From contig WAID01000014.1 in assembly GCA_016584495.1 (NCBI GenBank), positions 682,001 through 746,000 on the forward strand: 64,000 nt of DNA, in the 5' to 3' direction. Both the position numbers and the translations under genes were made by a program. The notes beneath the pieces were generated by a model, which saw nothing but the letters and a program-made list of their open reading frames with translations, was not told where the DNA came from and ran no database searches. How positions within the stretch are numbered: the first letter of the stretch is position 1; every line of letters begins with the position of its first letter. This DNA is from Celoporthe dispersa. Its lineage: Eukaryota > Ascomycota > Sordariomycetes > Diaporthales > Cryphonectriaceae. Positions 1 through 13,278 of this stretch are shown here, in pieces.

Positions 1-3000
1 AGCTTTCACGCTGTCCTCGAGAGTATCGAGAAGCTGATTGAGCGCCGTTTCGTCTGCAGTCCCCCGCGAAGCCACGAGTAAGACCCGCAGGACACCACCA
101 GGAGACAACGTCGCCTCGAAAGCTAAAGGATAATCTGGGTTGACATCTGACTCGACCTCCTTCCACAGTCCTTGGACCGCTCCTGGGGAGGGCGAAGCTT
201 TCTGGAAGGAGAACAGAACGTCAAAGAGCGACCTGCCGTTGGAGCACCACTTTTGCACGTCTCTGAGGGGAACATGCTGAAACGGCAGGATGGTGGTGTT
301 GAACTCGTGACATTGACGGATGGCCGCTGACCAGGTCTGGCCTTGAGGGATGCGGTGATGGTAGGGGATGGTGTTGAAGAGTGGACCGACGGTCATGCCA
401 ACGTTCTCTAGATCGATCGACCGGCCTGAAACAATGATGCCAAAAGTGATCTCCGAGCCGAGACATCTTTGGAGAGCAGCCCCCACAGCGCTTGGACGAC
501 TGCCTGTTGTGTGACACCCAGCCTCTTCCGGACATTCTCGAGGGGATCAAAAAGTATCTGGCGCGAGGCACTGAGGTCTTGCTGGCTTGGTGTCTCTGAC
601 AGCTGGGGCAAAGGACGCAGGCTGACATCGTGCAGATGTTCAGTCCAGAAGCCCTTAGAAGACGAGTGGTTCTTGAGCGGGCCGTGCAGCAGAGCATCGA
701 AGAAACTCGGGGCCTGGGCTGGGGCCTCTTGGTCTCTGTACAGCCTAGCTGCCTCATGGAGCATGACATCGAAGCTGTTTGCGTCGTAGACTGCGTGGAA
801 GATGTGGATGACCATCATCCGTGCCTCGCCGTGGTGTACAGCCAGGAGCTCCAATGGCGACTCGATGTTGTGGCTGTTGCTCTTGACCCAAGATGCCTGA
901 CGCCGGTCTAACAGAGCTTCTAGGTCGTCGCCCTTCTGCAGCTCAAGGTCGATCCAGGGCGTTGGGGCTTCTCTCACTGCCGCTTGCACGAAGCCTTCTG
1001 TCGAGGACACGAACCGAGTTCGCAGCACAGCGTTGCGGACAATAAGCTGCTCCCAGGCTGCGCGGAGTTTGGACAATGAGACGCCCTCCGCTAATGTGAA
1101 CCGGAATGTGTTGAAGTAAGCACCGGTCTTGCCCTCGGTCCTGGATCGCGAGATCATGCCTTGTTGTAATGCCGAACACGGCGCGAGGTATTCGATCTGG
1201 TCAGGGCTGATACCGAGGGCCCGGCATACGGCGCCCCTATTGCGGTGCTGGCAGGCTTCGACCGCTTGCCTTGCCTCTAGAATATCACTCTGGGACTCGG
1301 CGGGTTTCTGTGTAGACCGAAGGACCTGGGCTAGATTGGCGACCGTCGGGTTTCTCAGGACGACAGCTGGAGTGACATGTTTGATGCCCTCCCGCTTCAG
1401 CGCCGCCACGAATCTCATGACGTTGATGGAATCCACACCCAGCTCAAAGATATTCGTGCTAGGCGAGATGCTGTCTTCTGCGACTCCAGACATGCTGCTT
1501 AGTGCGCTGCAGATTCTCGTGCCGAAATGATCAAGAAGAGTGCTTGAGATAGCAGAGGGTGCCACCAGTTCCTCGGGCGATAGTCTGTCGAAGAGCGCTC
1601 GCAGCTCCTTCACCTCTGCCTTGTTGTTTGGTGACAGGGGTATGAACGGCAGCAGCAGGACGTATGTAGGAATCATGTACCCAGGAAGCTTCTCGCGGCA
1701 TGCCCGCTGGACATTTTGACCGACGCCGGCTGCTTCCTCTCCGCCGATGACCTTGAGATCTTGAGAAGCCTGATCCTGGGCCGTGACTACAAACGAGACG
1801 AGGAGATCCTTCTGCTGCTTCTCGTTGCGGATCACCAGAGTGACAACATCGGTGATCTCAGCCACGCCAGACTTGACGCAGTGATTGATCTCCCCGATCT
1901 CGAGACGCTGACCACGGAGCTTGACTTGGTCATCGGCTCGGCCGAGAAAGTCAAAACAGCCGTCATGAAGAAGACGTACCAGATCGCCAGTCCGGTAGAC
2001 GCGCTCGCCAGAATTGCTCAGAGTTGGGAAGCGTTCAGCAGTGAGATCGCTCCTGTTCAGATATCCCTTCCCGACAAGCTTCCCCGAGACGCAAAGCTCA
2101 CCGACGCCACCCTTCAGGACCGGGATATCTGTACCAGGTCTCAAGACATATGAGCCAACGTTGGCGAACTGCCTTCCAATGTTCGAAGACCTCCCATTGA
2201 CCGGAACGCAGGGGAACGAGGTCACGCCGATGGTGGCCTCGGTTGGTCCGTAGAAATTGTGGATGACGCGCTTCGGGCCCCATGCGTCCAGGATTTCCTG
2301 CTTCAGCTGCTCTCCACCTGTGATAAAGACGCCTCGACAGAGGCTGGGAACTTCATCTGGATGGATCAGACGTGCCAGACTGGGTGTGAGATCGATATGG
2401 GTGATCGCAAGGCGGGAGATGGTGCCGGCGAGATCCTCCAGGATGACATCTCTTGGCGCAGCGACCAGAGTGATGCCAACGGACCATGTCCAGTACTGCT
2501 CCAACACGGACACGTCGAAGTGATAAGATGCAAACTGCAACCATTTGGAGTCCTCCTCCCAGTGGCCCTCGAACAGCTTCTGGAAGGCAAGCATGGCCTG
2601 GACGGCGTTCTCGTGCGTGATCTCGCAGCCTTTGGGAGTTCCTGTGGTGCCTGAGGTGTAGAGGCAGTAACTTCTGTCTTGTGGCGTCAACGGCCGCGTG
2701 AGTTTAGGGGGGAAGGGCTTGCGGATTGCAAGCTCATGTCGTCGACCACGACAATGGGCACCGAGGCATTGAAACCCAGGTGGACACTTCTCGGCTCGTC
2801 CGTCAGGAGCACAGCAGCGCCCGAGTCCTGCAGGATGAACTCTTTTCGAGACGACGGTGCTCCTGGATCCAATGCAAGCAGTGCGCACCCAGCTTTCAAG
2901 ATACCCAGCATTGCGAAGTGCGCTTCAGGACACTTGTCAAAGCAGACGGCCACGATACCTCCTGCGGCGACGTGAGGAGCAAGCATGTTGGCCACCTTGT

Positions 3001-6000
3001 TACCCTTCTCATTCAAGTCCCGGTAAGAAAACTTTGTCGAGACGGGTTGATCATCCTCGAAACGTAGAACAAACTCAAGCGCTGTCTTGTCCGCTTGTAG
3101 TTGTGCGCTGGTCTCCACAAACTCATGGAGAAGTCTGATCTCTGACTTCAATTCCGGCTCCTCCGCTGGAAGGACGGCGAAGAGCTCCTTGCGCGTCTGG
3201 CGGAGGTCATCGTCATTGCCGTCCGCGTTCTGTGCTAGGTCGCAAAACACAGCATCGAACTGCTGCAGCAGTAGCCCTGCCTGCTCACGCGGCAAGATGT
3301 CGCTGAAGAAGGTGAGCCGAAGCTCGACTGAGTCTTGCTGAGGCTCAATCTCGAGGGAGACAGAGTAGTCGACGCTAGCCGACTCATCCACGACCTGCCA
3401 CGGCATGGTTTGCTCACCACTACTCTCAAATCTCTGATACACTAATAGCGTATCAAAAAGTTTGGCGTTCGGATGACCCAGCCATCTTTGAATGTCTGTG
3501 AGCGGAGTCCATTGGTTCCGCTGAAGCCCAGTGTTGTACTTCATCATTGCCTCAACAAGCTCGCGGTTGGAAGAGGCGTTCTGCGCGATGACTGGCAGCG
3601 TCGTGATACAAGGAAACACTGCATCGCGTGTCGCTTCCAAATCTCGACCAGAGAGAATGGTACCGAAGACCACGGCTGGTTCCCCTAGATATGATGAGAG
3701 AACTCTCAACCACGCCGCTGCCGCTGTTGCTTGGATGGTGAAGCCGGCATTTCTCGCAGCCTCCTCCAGTGCTGGGAACGATATGGATGCTTTCCTCGAC
3801 TGGACCAGAATGTCCCGCTGGTCTTCCCTCAGAGGCGTCATTACCGGGAATTTGTTCACAACGGCTTTAGGAGCATGTGTCTCCCAAAAGATTTGGGCGG
3901 TTTGCTTGCAGTCCCGGGTATGCGTGATGATGTCTTGCACCACGGTGCTGAGGTCGGTCTCGCTATGCAAGGTCACCCCACTGAAGGCTCTGTCAACGAC
4001 AGACAGTATCACCTGTAGAGAATGGGCATCATAGAGGACGTGGTGAATGGCAAGATGCATCTCGACGCCTGAATTGCCATTAATGATTACCACCCGCCAA
4101 GGAGGTAGGCGTAAGTCATCGAAAACCTCCTGCGCCGCGGCCTTTCGCCAGGCTAGTAGGTCAAAGTTGTCGGCGCCATTCCATACTTGAGCTGGAACTG
4201 CATCTTCCTTGAATTTGTATTGCAGCATGGCGTATGATGCGTCCTCGTGGTCGACAGGCGCGAAACCTGTGCGGAGGATGCCGAGGGCCTTGACGGCTTC
4301 GCCCCAGGCATGACTAACCTCTTGGGCCGTCACGCGGGAATTCAGTTGGTAGCTGATGAAGTTGAGGTAGTCTTTGCCTTTGGAATTAATAAACTCCGTC
4401 AGCAAGCCCATCTGAAGAGCTGTGCAGGGCAGGTATGCTTCAACGACGGCCCCTTCTGGTACACTGTCTTGCAGCAAGAATTTTGTCGTCTGTTGAAAGC
4501 CAGCAAGGTCATACACCGGTGAGTTCGTATTGTCGCGTGCATTTTCCCTCAATTTGAGGGCAAGCTTTGAGCACGTGGGGTTCTCCAAGATATCCGTCGC
4601 GGTAATGGAAAGGAAGCCCTCTTTTCGAAGCATGGCGGCAATCTGGACCGCATTGATGCTGTCGAGTCCTAGCCTGAATATGGTCGTATGTCGAGCAATC
4701 TTGTTCTTTGCGACATTCGAGATCTCGGAAAGGACTGAGCGGATGGTGTTGTCAGGTTCAGACCAGCTCTCGCTTGTGTCGGCTTGGAAGGAGACGTTTT
4801 CAGTAACATTGGTTGGTTGGAGCAGGTTGAGCGTGTCAAGCCTCTCTCGGAAAACAAGTGGGAGCGACGGCCGCGAAACGGTGTGTGAAGATGGGTATCC
4901 GAGGATATTCGATGTTACGTGGGAGAGGATATCATGAACCAAAGATGCATATGCAGTGGAAATGTATGAGCTGTCAGATTCGTCAGCGTGATGCAGACAG
5001 AATACCAGGGCATTTCACTTACCGGTCAAAATGAAGCTTCACGTTCAACTGGTCTTGACCAGGGTTTGGAATGACCTCAAAAACAAGCGGGAAATCCATC
5101 TCGCCATCATCCCTCTCCAAAGCCCATAGGTCCTCATCCAGAGGCTGGGGAGGCTGTTGTAGCAATAACAAGGTATCGAAGAGCCGTGCCCCATCCGTGG
5201 AAGTGAGGGCCTGTATCCGCCGGAGCGGTGTGAACTGGTAGCGAAGGACCTCGGGACCGAGCATCTGGAAAAATCGTAGAACATCAACGTTCCGCGGCCT
5301 CTCTTGGAGATCGATGCGCATGGGTATCGTGTTGAAGCAGGGAGCAACGAGCTCCTCGACCCTGTCGAATGTGGTAGACCGGCCGTTGACCACGTTGCCG
5401 AAGCAGACATCGTCGGATTGGATGAGAACGCGCAGAACGCTACTCCAAGAGGCTTGCAGAAGGACAAGCATGGATGCATTTAACGTCTTGAGGCTGGCCT
5501 CTATGCTGGACAGAGGGATATCCAGAGGTCGAGCCAGATGGTCGCGAGCATCTAGTGTCTCAGAAGCCCGAGGCAGAGGTTTGAATCTGGAATCCTTTAG
5601 ATGTTGCAGCCAAAACTGATCTGTATCCTTCGGCAAAGCCAGCATTTCCTGCAAGAATGACTCATATGATGGGGTTGGCGGAAGCTCAACACCAGAGGCA
5701 ACAAGTTCAATCTCTTCCAGGAGTCGAGATATCGCAACACCATCATACATGGCGTGGTGGCAGACAAAGGATAGATACTGGTCCACGTCTGTCCGTATGA
5801 CGGCCATAGAGACTGGCGGTGCGCAGGAGTCAATAGCAGAAGAGACTGCGTCAACGTGTTTGCCTATTGCATCGTCAAGAGAGCTGTCCGATGCGTCAAG
5901 ACTCATCCATTCTGGCTCGTACTCTTTAAGTATGCATTGCGCTATGACGTGTTCTCGGTCGTTCGTGCTGAAGAAGCATGTGCGCAAGATGCCGTGCCTT

Positions 6001-9000
6001 CGGAACATGGCGGACCAGTACTGCTTCATGATGCCTGGGTCGATGTCTAAACGGAACAGCATCCTGTTCAGGTACGAGCCACCGCTGACAGATGATGCTA
6101 GCATCGCCTCCTGCAACGGCGTGCACGGAAGAACAACCTCGACGTTTTGTCCGAGGAGGCTCAATTTGTGCTTGATGTGCTCGACAAAGTCCGGCTGGAA
6201 GACTTCAAGATTCTGGCTATCCGTGACGGCCTCGGCCCACTCTTCGTGGAGTAGGGTAGCAAGTTTTGCCACGGAGGTACCCTGCAGGATGACTGAGATG
6301 GGTAGTCTCCGGGAGAATGATTTCTGCAGCCCCTTAGCGACAGCAATCGCCGAGATCGAGTCCATTCCCAAGCTGACGAGAGGTGTCCACCGTCTGATAT
6401 CCTGTAGAGGGACCTTGAGGACGCCCGACACTACTGCAGCGATCTTGCGGTCTTCCTCAGTCCACTCGCCGTCTGCTGCCCCAGGACCAGCACTGGCGCC
6501 AAGAGCCTCGAGCTCTCTGGGGCTGAGGTTGCTGAAGATCGTTTTTAACTTGGCCTTGTCGACCTTGCCGGAAGAGGTCATGGGAATGTTGGATATTGGG
6601 ATGAGGTATGAAGGCACCATATAACTCGGCAGGCGAGATCGTAGATGATTGAAGACGGCACTACTCCTCTCAGCAAGTTTTTGTCCTGGGGCCAGAAGTC
6701 GGAAACTGCTGCTCTCGGTGGACTTCAGGACGCAGAAGCAGGCTAGCTGCTGCGTGCTGTCATCACCCAGGTTGACAAGCAGAGCAACGCAGTTGGACAC
6801 CTCGCTGGATGTCGCCACAACGTTGTTGATCTCGCCCAACTCGATGCGCTGCCCGCGCAGTTTGATCTGGTCATCAATCCGTCCGACGATCAGTAGAGAC
6901 CCATCGGCTAACATTCGGCCGATATCACCAGATCTGTAAATGCGACCGAGTCTTGGGTGATTGATGAATTTTTCCCGTGTAGGGCTGGGAAGATTGAGAT
7001 ACCCGGCCACGACTTGGTCACCACCGAAGCAGAGCTCTCCAACACAGCCAATGGGCAGGACGTCCTCGCTGCTTCGTCCCAGAACGAAGGCGGAAGTGTT
7101 CTCAAAAGTGTGTCCAAGGTGGCGGATGTGATCATCGAGAGACATTTTCTTCACAGAGCAGATGTTCGTCGTCTCCGAGGGTCCATACCCCTGGTAGAGC
7201 TTGCCAGCCCACTTCTTGGCCACTTCTGCGGTCATGGGCTCGCCGGAGGTGACGAGGAACTCTACGTTGGGAACGTTCAGAGGGTCGACTAGCGATGCCA
7301 CGGTTGGTGTCATGCTGAGATGCGTCACGCCCGTGGCATTGATCGACCTCTCCAGATCCGCGAACAAAGTGTCATTGGTACCAGAGCAAAGGCACATCCC
7401 CCGAGTAAGAGCGAAGAGAATTTCGAAGACGGAGACATCAAACGCTTGAGAGCACATCTGCAGCATGCGAGAATTCGTCTTGACAGGATAAATCCGAGAG
7501 AGGACATCGAGATTGCTGCAGATATTGAGCTGGGTGACGCAGACTCCTTTTGGGACACCCGTGCTGCCCGACGTGTAGATGATGTTGGCTACTCGGGATG
7601 CATCGATATTGGTCCCGAGGTTCTCATTGCTGTATTCCTGGAGCTCTGAGTCGCAAAGATTAATGAATTGGCAGTCGCTAAGTTCTGGCAAGTCGCACCT
7701 AGATATTTGGTCGGAGACACAAAGTCGAATGTTCGCCTGGCTGAAGATTGTATGGATTCGGGCTTTGGGCGTACTAGGGAGGAGCGGTAGGTACGCACAG
7801 CCCGCTTTCAGGATAGCCAGAATCCCAGCGTATAGCATGATCGACTTCTCCATCACGATTGCTATGGCTTGGCCTTCCACGGCGCCTGAAGCCTTGAGGT
7901 GCCGTGCAATCCTGTTCACCAAACCGTTCAGCTCGCCGTACGAGACCGTCCTCAGATCAGCTGTATCATCACTGATTGACTCGGCGAAGCAGATCGCATC
8001 CTCGTCTGACTTCTCGGACGCTTTCCTCTCAAAGAGACCTGCTATGTCAGAGCATCCTTCCAAAGTCTTTGGGTTTTGGTTAAACGTCGAAAGAAGATCA
8101 TCTGAGAGGCACGTTGAGATGGTGTCGACATCCAGAGTCGCATTGCTAACAATGTGTGAAAGAATGCACTCGAACTGTCTCAACAACAACTGGATGTGGT
8201 CATTGTGGAATACGTCGGCATGGTAGGTCAATCGTAGCTGAAACCCTTCCTCCGCCGGCTCGATCTCCACGAGGAGTTTGGTCTCCAGATAGTCCTCATG
8301 AGCAATTTGCCGCACCTCAGGACGTTGCTTCCGCGATGACCGACTCGGAATGGATTCTTGGTACACGAAGAGCACATCATACAGAGGCTGGCCTGAGGCG
8401 ACGCCGACAGCCTTCTTGATATCCACAAGCGGTAGGCTGCAATGGGCAAGGCTTTCCCTGTTCGTGACATGAATGCTTTGGAGCAGCTCTTTGATCGTCC
8501 GGACCTGTCCAATCCTAGCTCTCAGAGGTATAGAGGTCAGGCATGGACCCACGATCTCCTCAATGCCATCGATAGGAATGGTCCGGCCTGATGTGACGTT
8601 GCCGATCACAACATCTTCACTTCCGAGGAGCGAGCCCCAGAGCCAAAGCAAACACGCCTGGAAGAAGACTTGAGGGCTGACGTCCAGAAGAGATGAGGCG
8701 TCCATGACTTCCGAGATCCCCACACCCAGTGTGCATCGAGCCGAGGAAATCGGTTGCCCATCGACCTTTTGAGCCAGTAGCTGAGGCATTGAGCTGGGCT
8801 GATGCCCCAACAGGTGCTCCGCCCAGTAGCCTCGCGCGATGTCAGCATGGCGAGAGAATTCGGTTGAGTTGTAGTAATTGGAGACAAGGCGGAAGGAGGG
8901 TCGCTTGGTAACCTGGCTACCTCGTGCAAGGAGGTCGAGGTCGGAGAGGAGAACGTCAAGCGACCAGCCATCGTAGATGGCATGGTGGATCTGAAGCAGG

Positions 9001-11291
9001 ACACTGGTCTGTTTGGATGACTGATTTGCCAGAATCTGGACGGAAAAAGGTTTGATCAAGTCTTGTTCGGCCAATTGATACTGGGTCGTGAGCCTCTCTA
9101 CCCTTTTTATCAGGCTCGAATCGAGAGCTTTCCAGATGACTTGTCTGAATCTGCCGTCAAGCACGACAAATCCTGTCCGTAACGCTTCGTTGCCCCGTGC
9201 CAAGTCTTGGAACCATGACACTATTGTTTCGAAAGTGTGTGTGGCAGGAACATGCAGTTCGATCCAATTGCAGTATGCTCTCGAGTCGCTCAGCGTCTCA
9301 GCAAGCATGGAGACCTGTACAGGCACACATGGCCCAACGGCCTCGATAGCATCGATATTCACCGCCAGGCTCGAGGCGGCTCTGGAAACCAGCTCCAAAT
9401 CCTGAGCCTCGTCTTTGCTCTCTGTTTTCACTGCAGGACCAGTGATTTGTTGCTGTCGGCGAACCACTGACTGCAGATGTGCGACGGTCCTGGAACTGAG
9501 GACATCAATGGCGCTGATGGGAAAGCCAGCGGAACGAAGGCGGGATGCCAGCTTGATCGCCGCAAGAGAGTCAATACCAGCTGCAGATAGCGTGGAGGTT
9601 GACCTTGGCCGAAATCCTAGGGTATCCAGAATGGCTTGTGCCAGTTGACGCTCCACATCATCCTGAAATTCCCCAGACGAGTCGCCATCGTCATTCTTCG
9701 ACTCCTCATATCCAGACTTCAGCTTGCTCCGATCGACCTTGCCCGAGGGGAGCCTCGGGAAAGCCTTCATGAGAATGACATCTCCCGGAATCATGAACGC
9801 AGGAAGCCACTCTGAGCATAGCTGCAAGACTTGACCACTGATGCCGTCGTCTTGTTGGTCCGTCTCACAAAAGACGACTATGATGCCGTGGATGACAGAT
9901 GCCACTGCCCCATGACATTCTGGTGTTCGTAGAACCGCCTGTTCTATCTCGCCGAGCTCGATCCTCTGTCCTCGGAGCTTGACCTGGCCGTCAGATATCC
10001 GTCCAAAGCACTCAATGGTGCCATCTTCCCTGAAACGAGCCTTGTCTCCTGTCCTGTACAGGCGGCCATAAGGGGTATTGATGAAGACTTTGGAGGTCTG
10101 TTCGGGCCGGTTGATGTAGCCAAGTGCTGTCTGGTGGCCCCCAACCGCTAACTCTCCCGTCTCGCCCATCGGTAAGACCTTGAGGTCACCAGAGCCATCT
10201 TCTCCCAGAGGTTCCAGGATCAAGGAGGATACGGTATCTAGAGGAAAGCCGACATTGTTTGGTGAGGAGGACGACCTGCAGGAGGGCTGAAGAGTGCAGT
10301 GGATTGTGGCTTCTGTTGGGCCGTACATGGCCCACAGAATGCTGGGCCTGTCGACATCGCCTCCGAATTCTCTGACGACAGGTTCTGTCAACATCTCGCC
10401 TATTGTCAATAGCAAGCGAAGGTCGGGGGCATTATCCCGGCACCTGAGCAGGCTGCCAGCCACCGTTGGTGTCAGTTCACAGGCGTCGACCTTCATGTCT
10501 CTCAGCACAGCAGGGAGGTCGTTGAGCATATCTGCTCTGTTGCAACTCACGAGGGTGGCACCTCGCAGCAGGGGGAAAAATATCTCGAAGACGGAGACGT
10601 CGAAGGTAGGAGCGGCAAATTGGAGGAACCGTGAGAAAGGAGGAATGTGACGGTCGTGGGCGAGGAGTGCCTGTGTCGCAGCATCATGAGAGATCGCCAC
10701 TCCCTTTGGTGTTCCCGTCGACCCAGAGGTATACATGACATATGCGGCACTGTCCGGCCTGATGTCTCGCACGATATCGCTGTCCGGTTCTTGGACGTCT
10801 TGGACATCATGGTCATCTACCAGCACAACCGCCACAGCAGACTCTAGGGCGTCAATCCTGGAGCGGAGGGCTTTGGACGTAATGACAACTCTGGCCGACA
10901 CGTCACGGAATATAAACCGCACTCGCTCTGGCGGGGCGTCGAGGTTTAAGGGGCAGAAGGCTCCTCCGGCCTTCAGGACAGCAAGCTGCGAGACGTAAAG
11001 CTCTGGGCACTGAGGAAGGAGTAGCGGGACGATGAGCTGCCCCTGCTCTCGGTCTTCGGGCGAGGCGGCCAGTATCCTCTTCGCCAGCCTCTCTGCGCGG
11101 CTGTGAAGCTCTGCGTAGGAGACGGCCCTGTGGGGCCCGTCTGCGCCTTTGTAGTCGACGGCAGGGACATCATGAGGCGGGTTGTCGCTGACAAGCCTGT
11201 GCAGGAGAGCAGGGCCTGGGAGTCGCTGGGGGTGTGAGTTGAGAATGGAGAGTGCCGGCGCTGTCGGTGTGGACGAAGACGAGCATGTCAT
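1..11291 (-). CDS. Ferrichrome-type siderophore non-ribosomal peptide synthetase (3' end outside window)
   Basis: Cytosolic multimodular synthetase expected to join N5-acyl-N5-hydroxyornithine and small amino acids into a ferrichrome/ferricrocin-like hydroxamate. Starts at the ATG of 11291-11289. Visible domains: A1 (YTSGSTGTPKG, residues 187-197), T1 (DSL, ~575), C1 (HHAIYDGWS, ~769), A2 (~1236), T2 (~1643), C2 (HHAMYDG, ~1844), T3 (4660-4680), C3 (HHVLYDA, 4028-4055), A3 (LYTSGTTGTPKG, 2635-2675), T4 (1420-1450), C4 (783-806). T3-C3 has no A domain. One intron at 4971-5022 (GTAAGT, CTGAC branch, CAG) joins HFDR to SYIS. The frame breaks twice, at the G run 2707-2712 and the C run 480-484; one added base at each resumes normal A- and C-domain sequence. 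About 3,750 residues are visible; family members are near 4,700-4,800, so roughly two more T-C pairs should follow. Family assignment is firm; the exact product is inferred. Confidence 0.93.
4971..5022 (-). other. Intron of the siderophore synthetase gene
   Basis: 52-nt intron with 5' GTAAGT, an internal GCTGACG branch-type sequence and 3' ACAG. Removing it joins the two long frames between condensation domain C2 and carrier domain T3 without a gap. Confidence 0.9.
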
Positions 11292-13278
11292 CTCTTCGGC
11301 TTGGTACTGATTCTGTGGGTTGGTGGTCTATGGGAGGAGGTGTAGACTTGTGGGTGGGAGGCTGACAAGTCCGGTACCTCAGCGAGGGCCCAAGGGGAGA
11401 AGGGCGCTGGGAGGGTTTTGGCTTCGCGTACAGGCACAGCCATCGACATCACGGCAGAAAGGTGAGTGCATGAACGAACGGACGTGAAGGGAAGTATGTA
11501 AGTCAAAACGGAATGATCCACTGGGATCTGTGAGTGGGCCTGGGCTGGGGGATGGAGCTGTGGGTGTGACTGTGACTGATGGGAAACGGAGGCGAAACTG
11601 AGCAAGGCTCGCCTGTCCCACCCGTGGACGGTATATCGGCCCAATCCGCGATCCGATCCGCCCACTATTGTTGTCGTCGTAGGCCATCGACCCAGGTCAT
11701 CATGGCCTCGCAAGCTGGGCACCACGGACGCTGGGGAGTGCCAAGAGCAGGACCGATTGGCCTCGTGCCCTGTGATTTGGTATGGGTGTGGGCATTGTAG
11801 CAGCCGCGCGGTCGTCGCTAGTGCGGGATATCTTCACGTCGTGGAGTCCAAGGAGGGTGGTAATTTCGTGGCGGTTGACCCCTCCTGATTTGAAATGCAG
11901 GCCTTCTGATTTGTTTCTTGTCCCTAGTCTCTCCTGCCTCCCCCTTCCCTCTTGCTATTTTGGGGGTCACAGAGGGTCGTCTCGGGCGACAAGGCTGATA
12001 ATGAGATCATGTGCTGAGAGCTGAGCGGCTTATGGGAGTCGAGGGAATGGTCATCATGAGGTTGTCATCGACTTTCAGTGGTCGAGGGCGCACTTCACGT
12101 GTGATGATTATTTCGATTGCGTCATGATTAGGCGACCGTTGAAGCTGAGGAATCCGCCCAAGGCCCCCCCTACACAAACCTCTCAGGCGCTTTAGGCGGC
12201 TCTCTTTATCCCCCAGGCTGGAAGATCGGCCCAGCACAGTGGGAATTCACTGGGTTTCAGTGCCCTCCACGCCCGGGCAAGTGCGGCAGCTACAGGGCCT
12301 TTTCAAGTGCTTATGTTCTGTGCTGGGGTACCAAGGTCCGTAATCGGTGTTACACACACACACACATACACACCTACGCGACTCGAGTCTCGGGGCAACG
12401 GAGCACACCAAGTACACACCAAGTACACACACACACACACACACACACCTGCACACACAGCTCCAGGCAACCAGGATAGCAGTTAGTACAGAACATATTA
12501 CAAGCCATGATCAGGTAATAGAAAGATAGACCAGCGGGCCGGTGACACGAAGGTGTACCTGGTAGCTGGGAACGTTGTGACCCTTTGATGTAGTCTAGTG
12601 GTGGTGTGGAAAACCTGGTTGCGAGCACAAGAGAGAGACGTCGAGAATCTTTCCACCAGAAAGAGAAAAAAATTCATAATGACGAGTCCACTGGTTTGAT
12701 CCTAATCACCTCAAACTTGATCTTGGGGGGCGTCTCCAGCACAGAAGCTGCGGACTACTCATTATGTAATTACATCAAGGATCAAAGTCACCCCTCCCTG
12801 CCGCCTTCCCTCCTAAACTTCCTCATCTGTCCTTCCTGCCTCCCCAGATGGATCATACTGTGTCTTCGGACCTGAGATGGAGACGGTGGGAAAGTGCGAT
12901 AGCATAAGTACCTGATAGCATAGATAGCAAATGCTGAAAAGTAAGCAGTCACGACCGGCTAGTGTGATTCACATCAGTTGAAAAATCACAATACAAAAAG
13001 GCCATAAGAACCCAATGGTAAATTAGACGCTGAATGAGACTTTCGAATTCACTTCGACTTGATGACCCCGAATACTTTCAAACTATCTACAAAAGGGGAG
13101 AGGAAAAAAAGGGAAAAAAAAAGGGAAGAATCACCCCCACGTTCAATGTACTTCTCATGAAATCCCTATGCCATGCTCTTTTATTTGACGTAACAGAAGA
13201 AAAGAAAAGAAAAAGGTAAGGGAAAGAAGGAGAGAGCAATATTTCTAGCGTCTCAGCGTCCATTCATTCACCACCTGC
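11292..13278. other. Intergenic: synthetase promoter region and sidA 3' flank
   Basis: No convincing gene. It holds the promoter and 5' leader of the synthetase and the 3' flank of the monooxygenase gene. TGATAA at 11996-12001 is a core GATA-factor site on the plus strand, but I do not see the full ATCWGATAA motif here. Short open frames in this stretch have no family resemblance. CA microsatellites lie at 12352-12367 and 12426-12448. Confidence 0.6.
12352..12448. repeat. CA-dinucleotide microsatellite (two blocks)
   Basis: Two CA tracts (12352-12367 and 12426-12448) separated by unique sequence that itself contains short ACACC steps. Likely length-variable; no coding role seen. Confidence 0.85.

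Noticed and set aside
221..769. 182-codon minus-strand frame overlapping the synthetase
   Set aside because: A shadow frame; the true continuation of the condensation domain (FGIIVSGRSIDLENVG) is in a different frame after the C-run break.
4971..5022. A third frameshift in the synthetase
   Set aside because: Explained fully by a canonical 52-nt intron.
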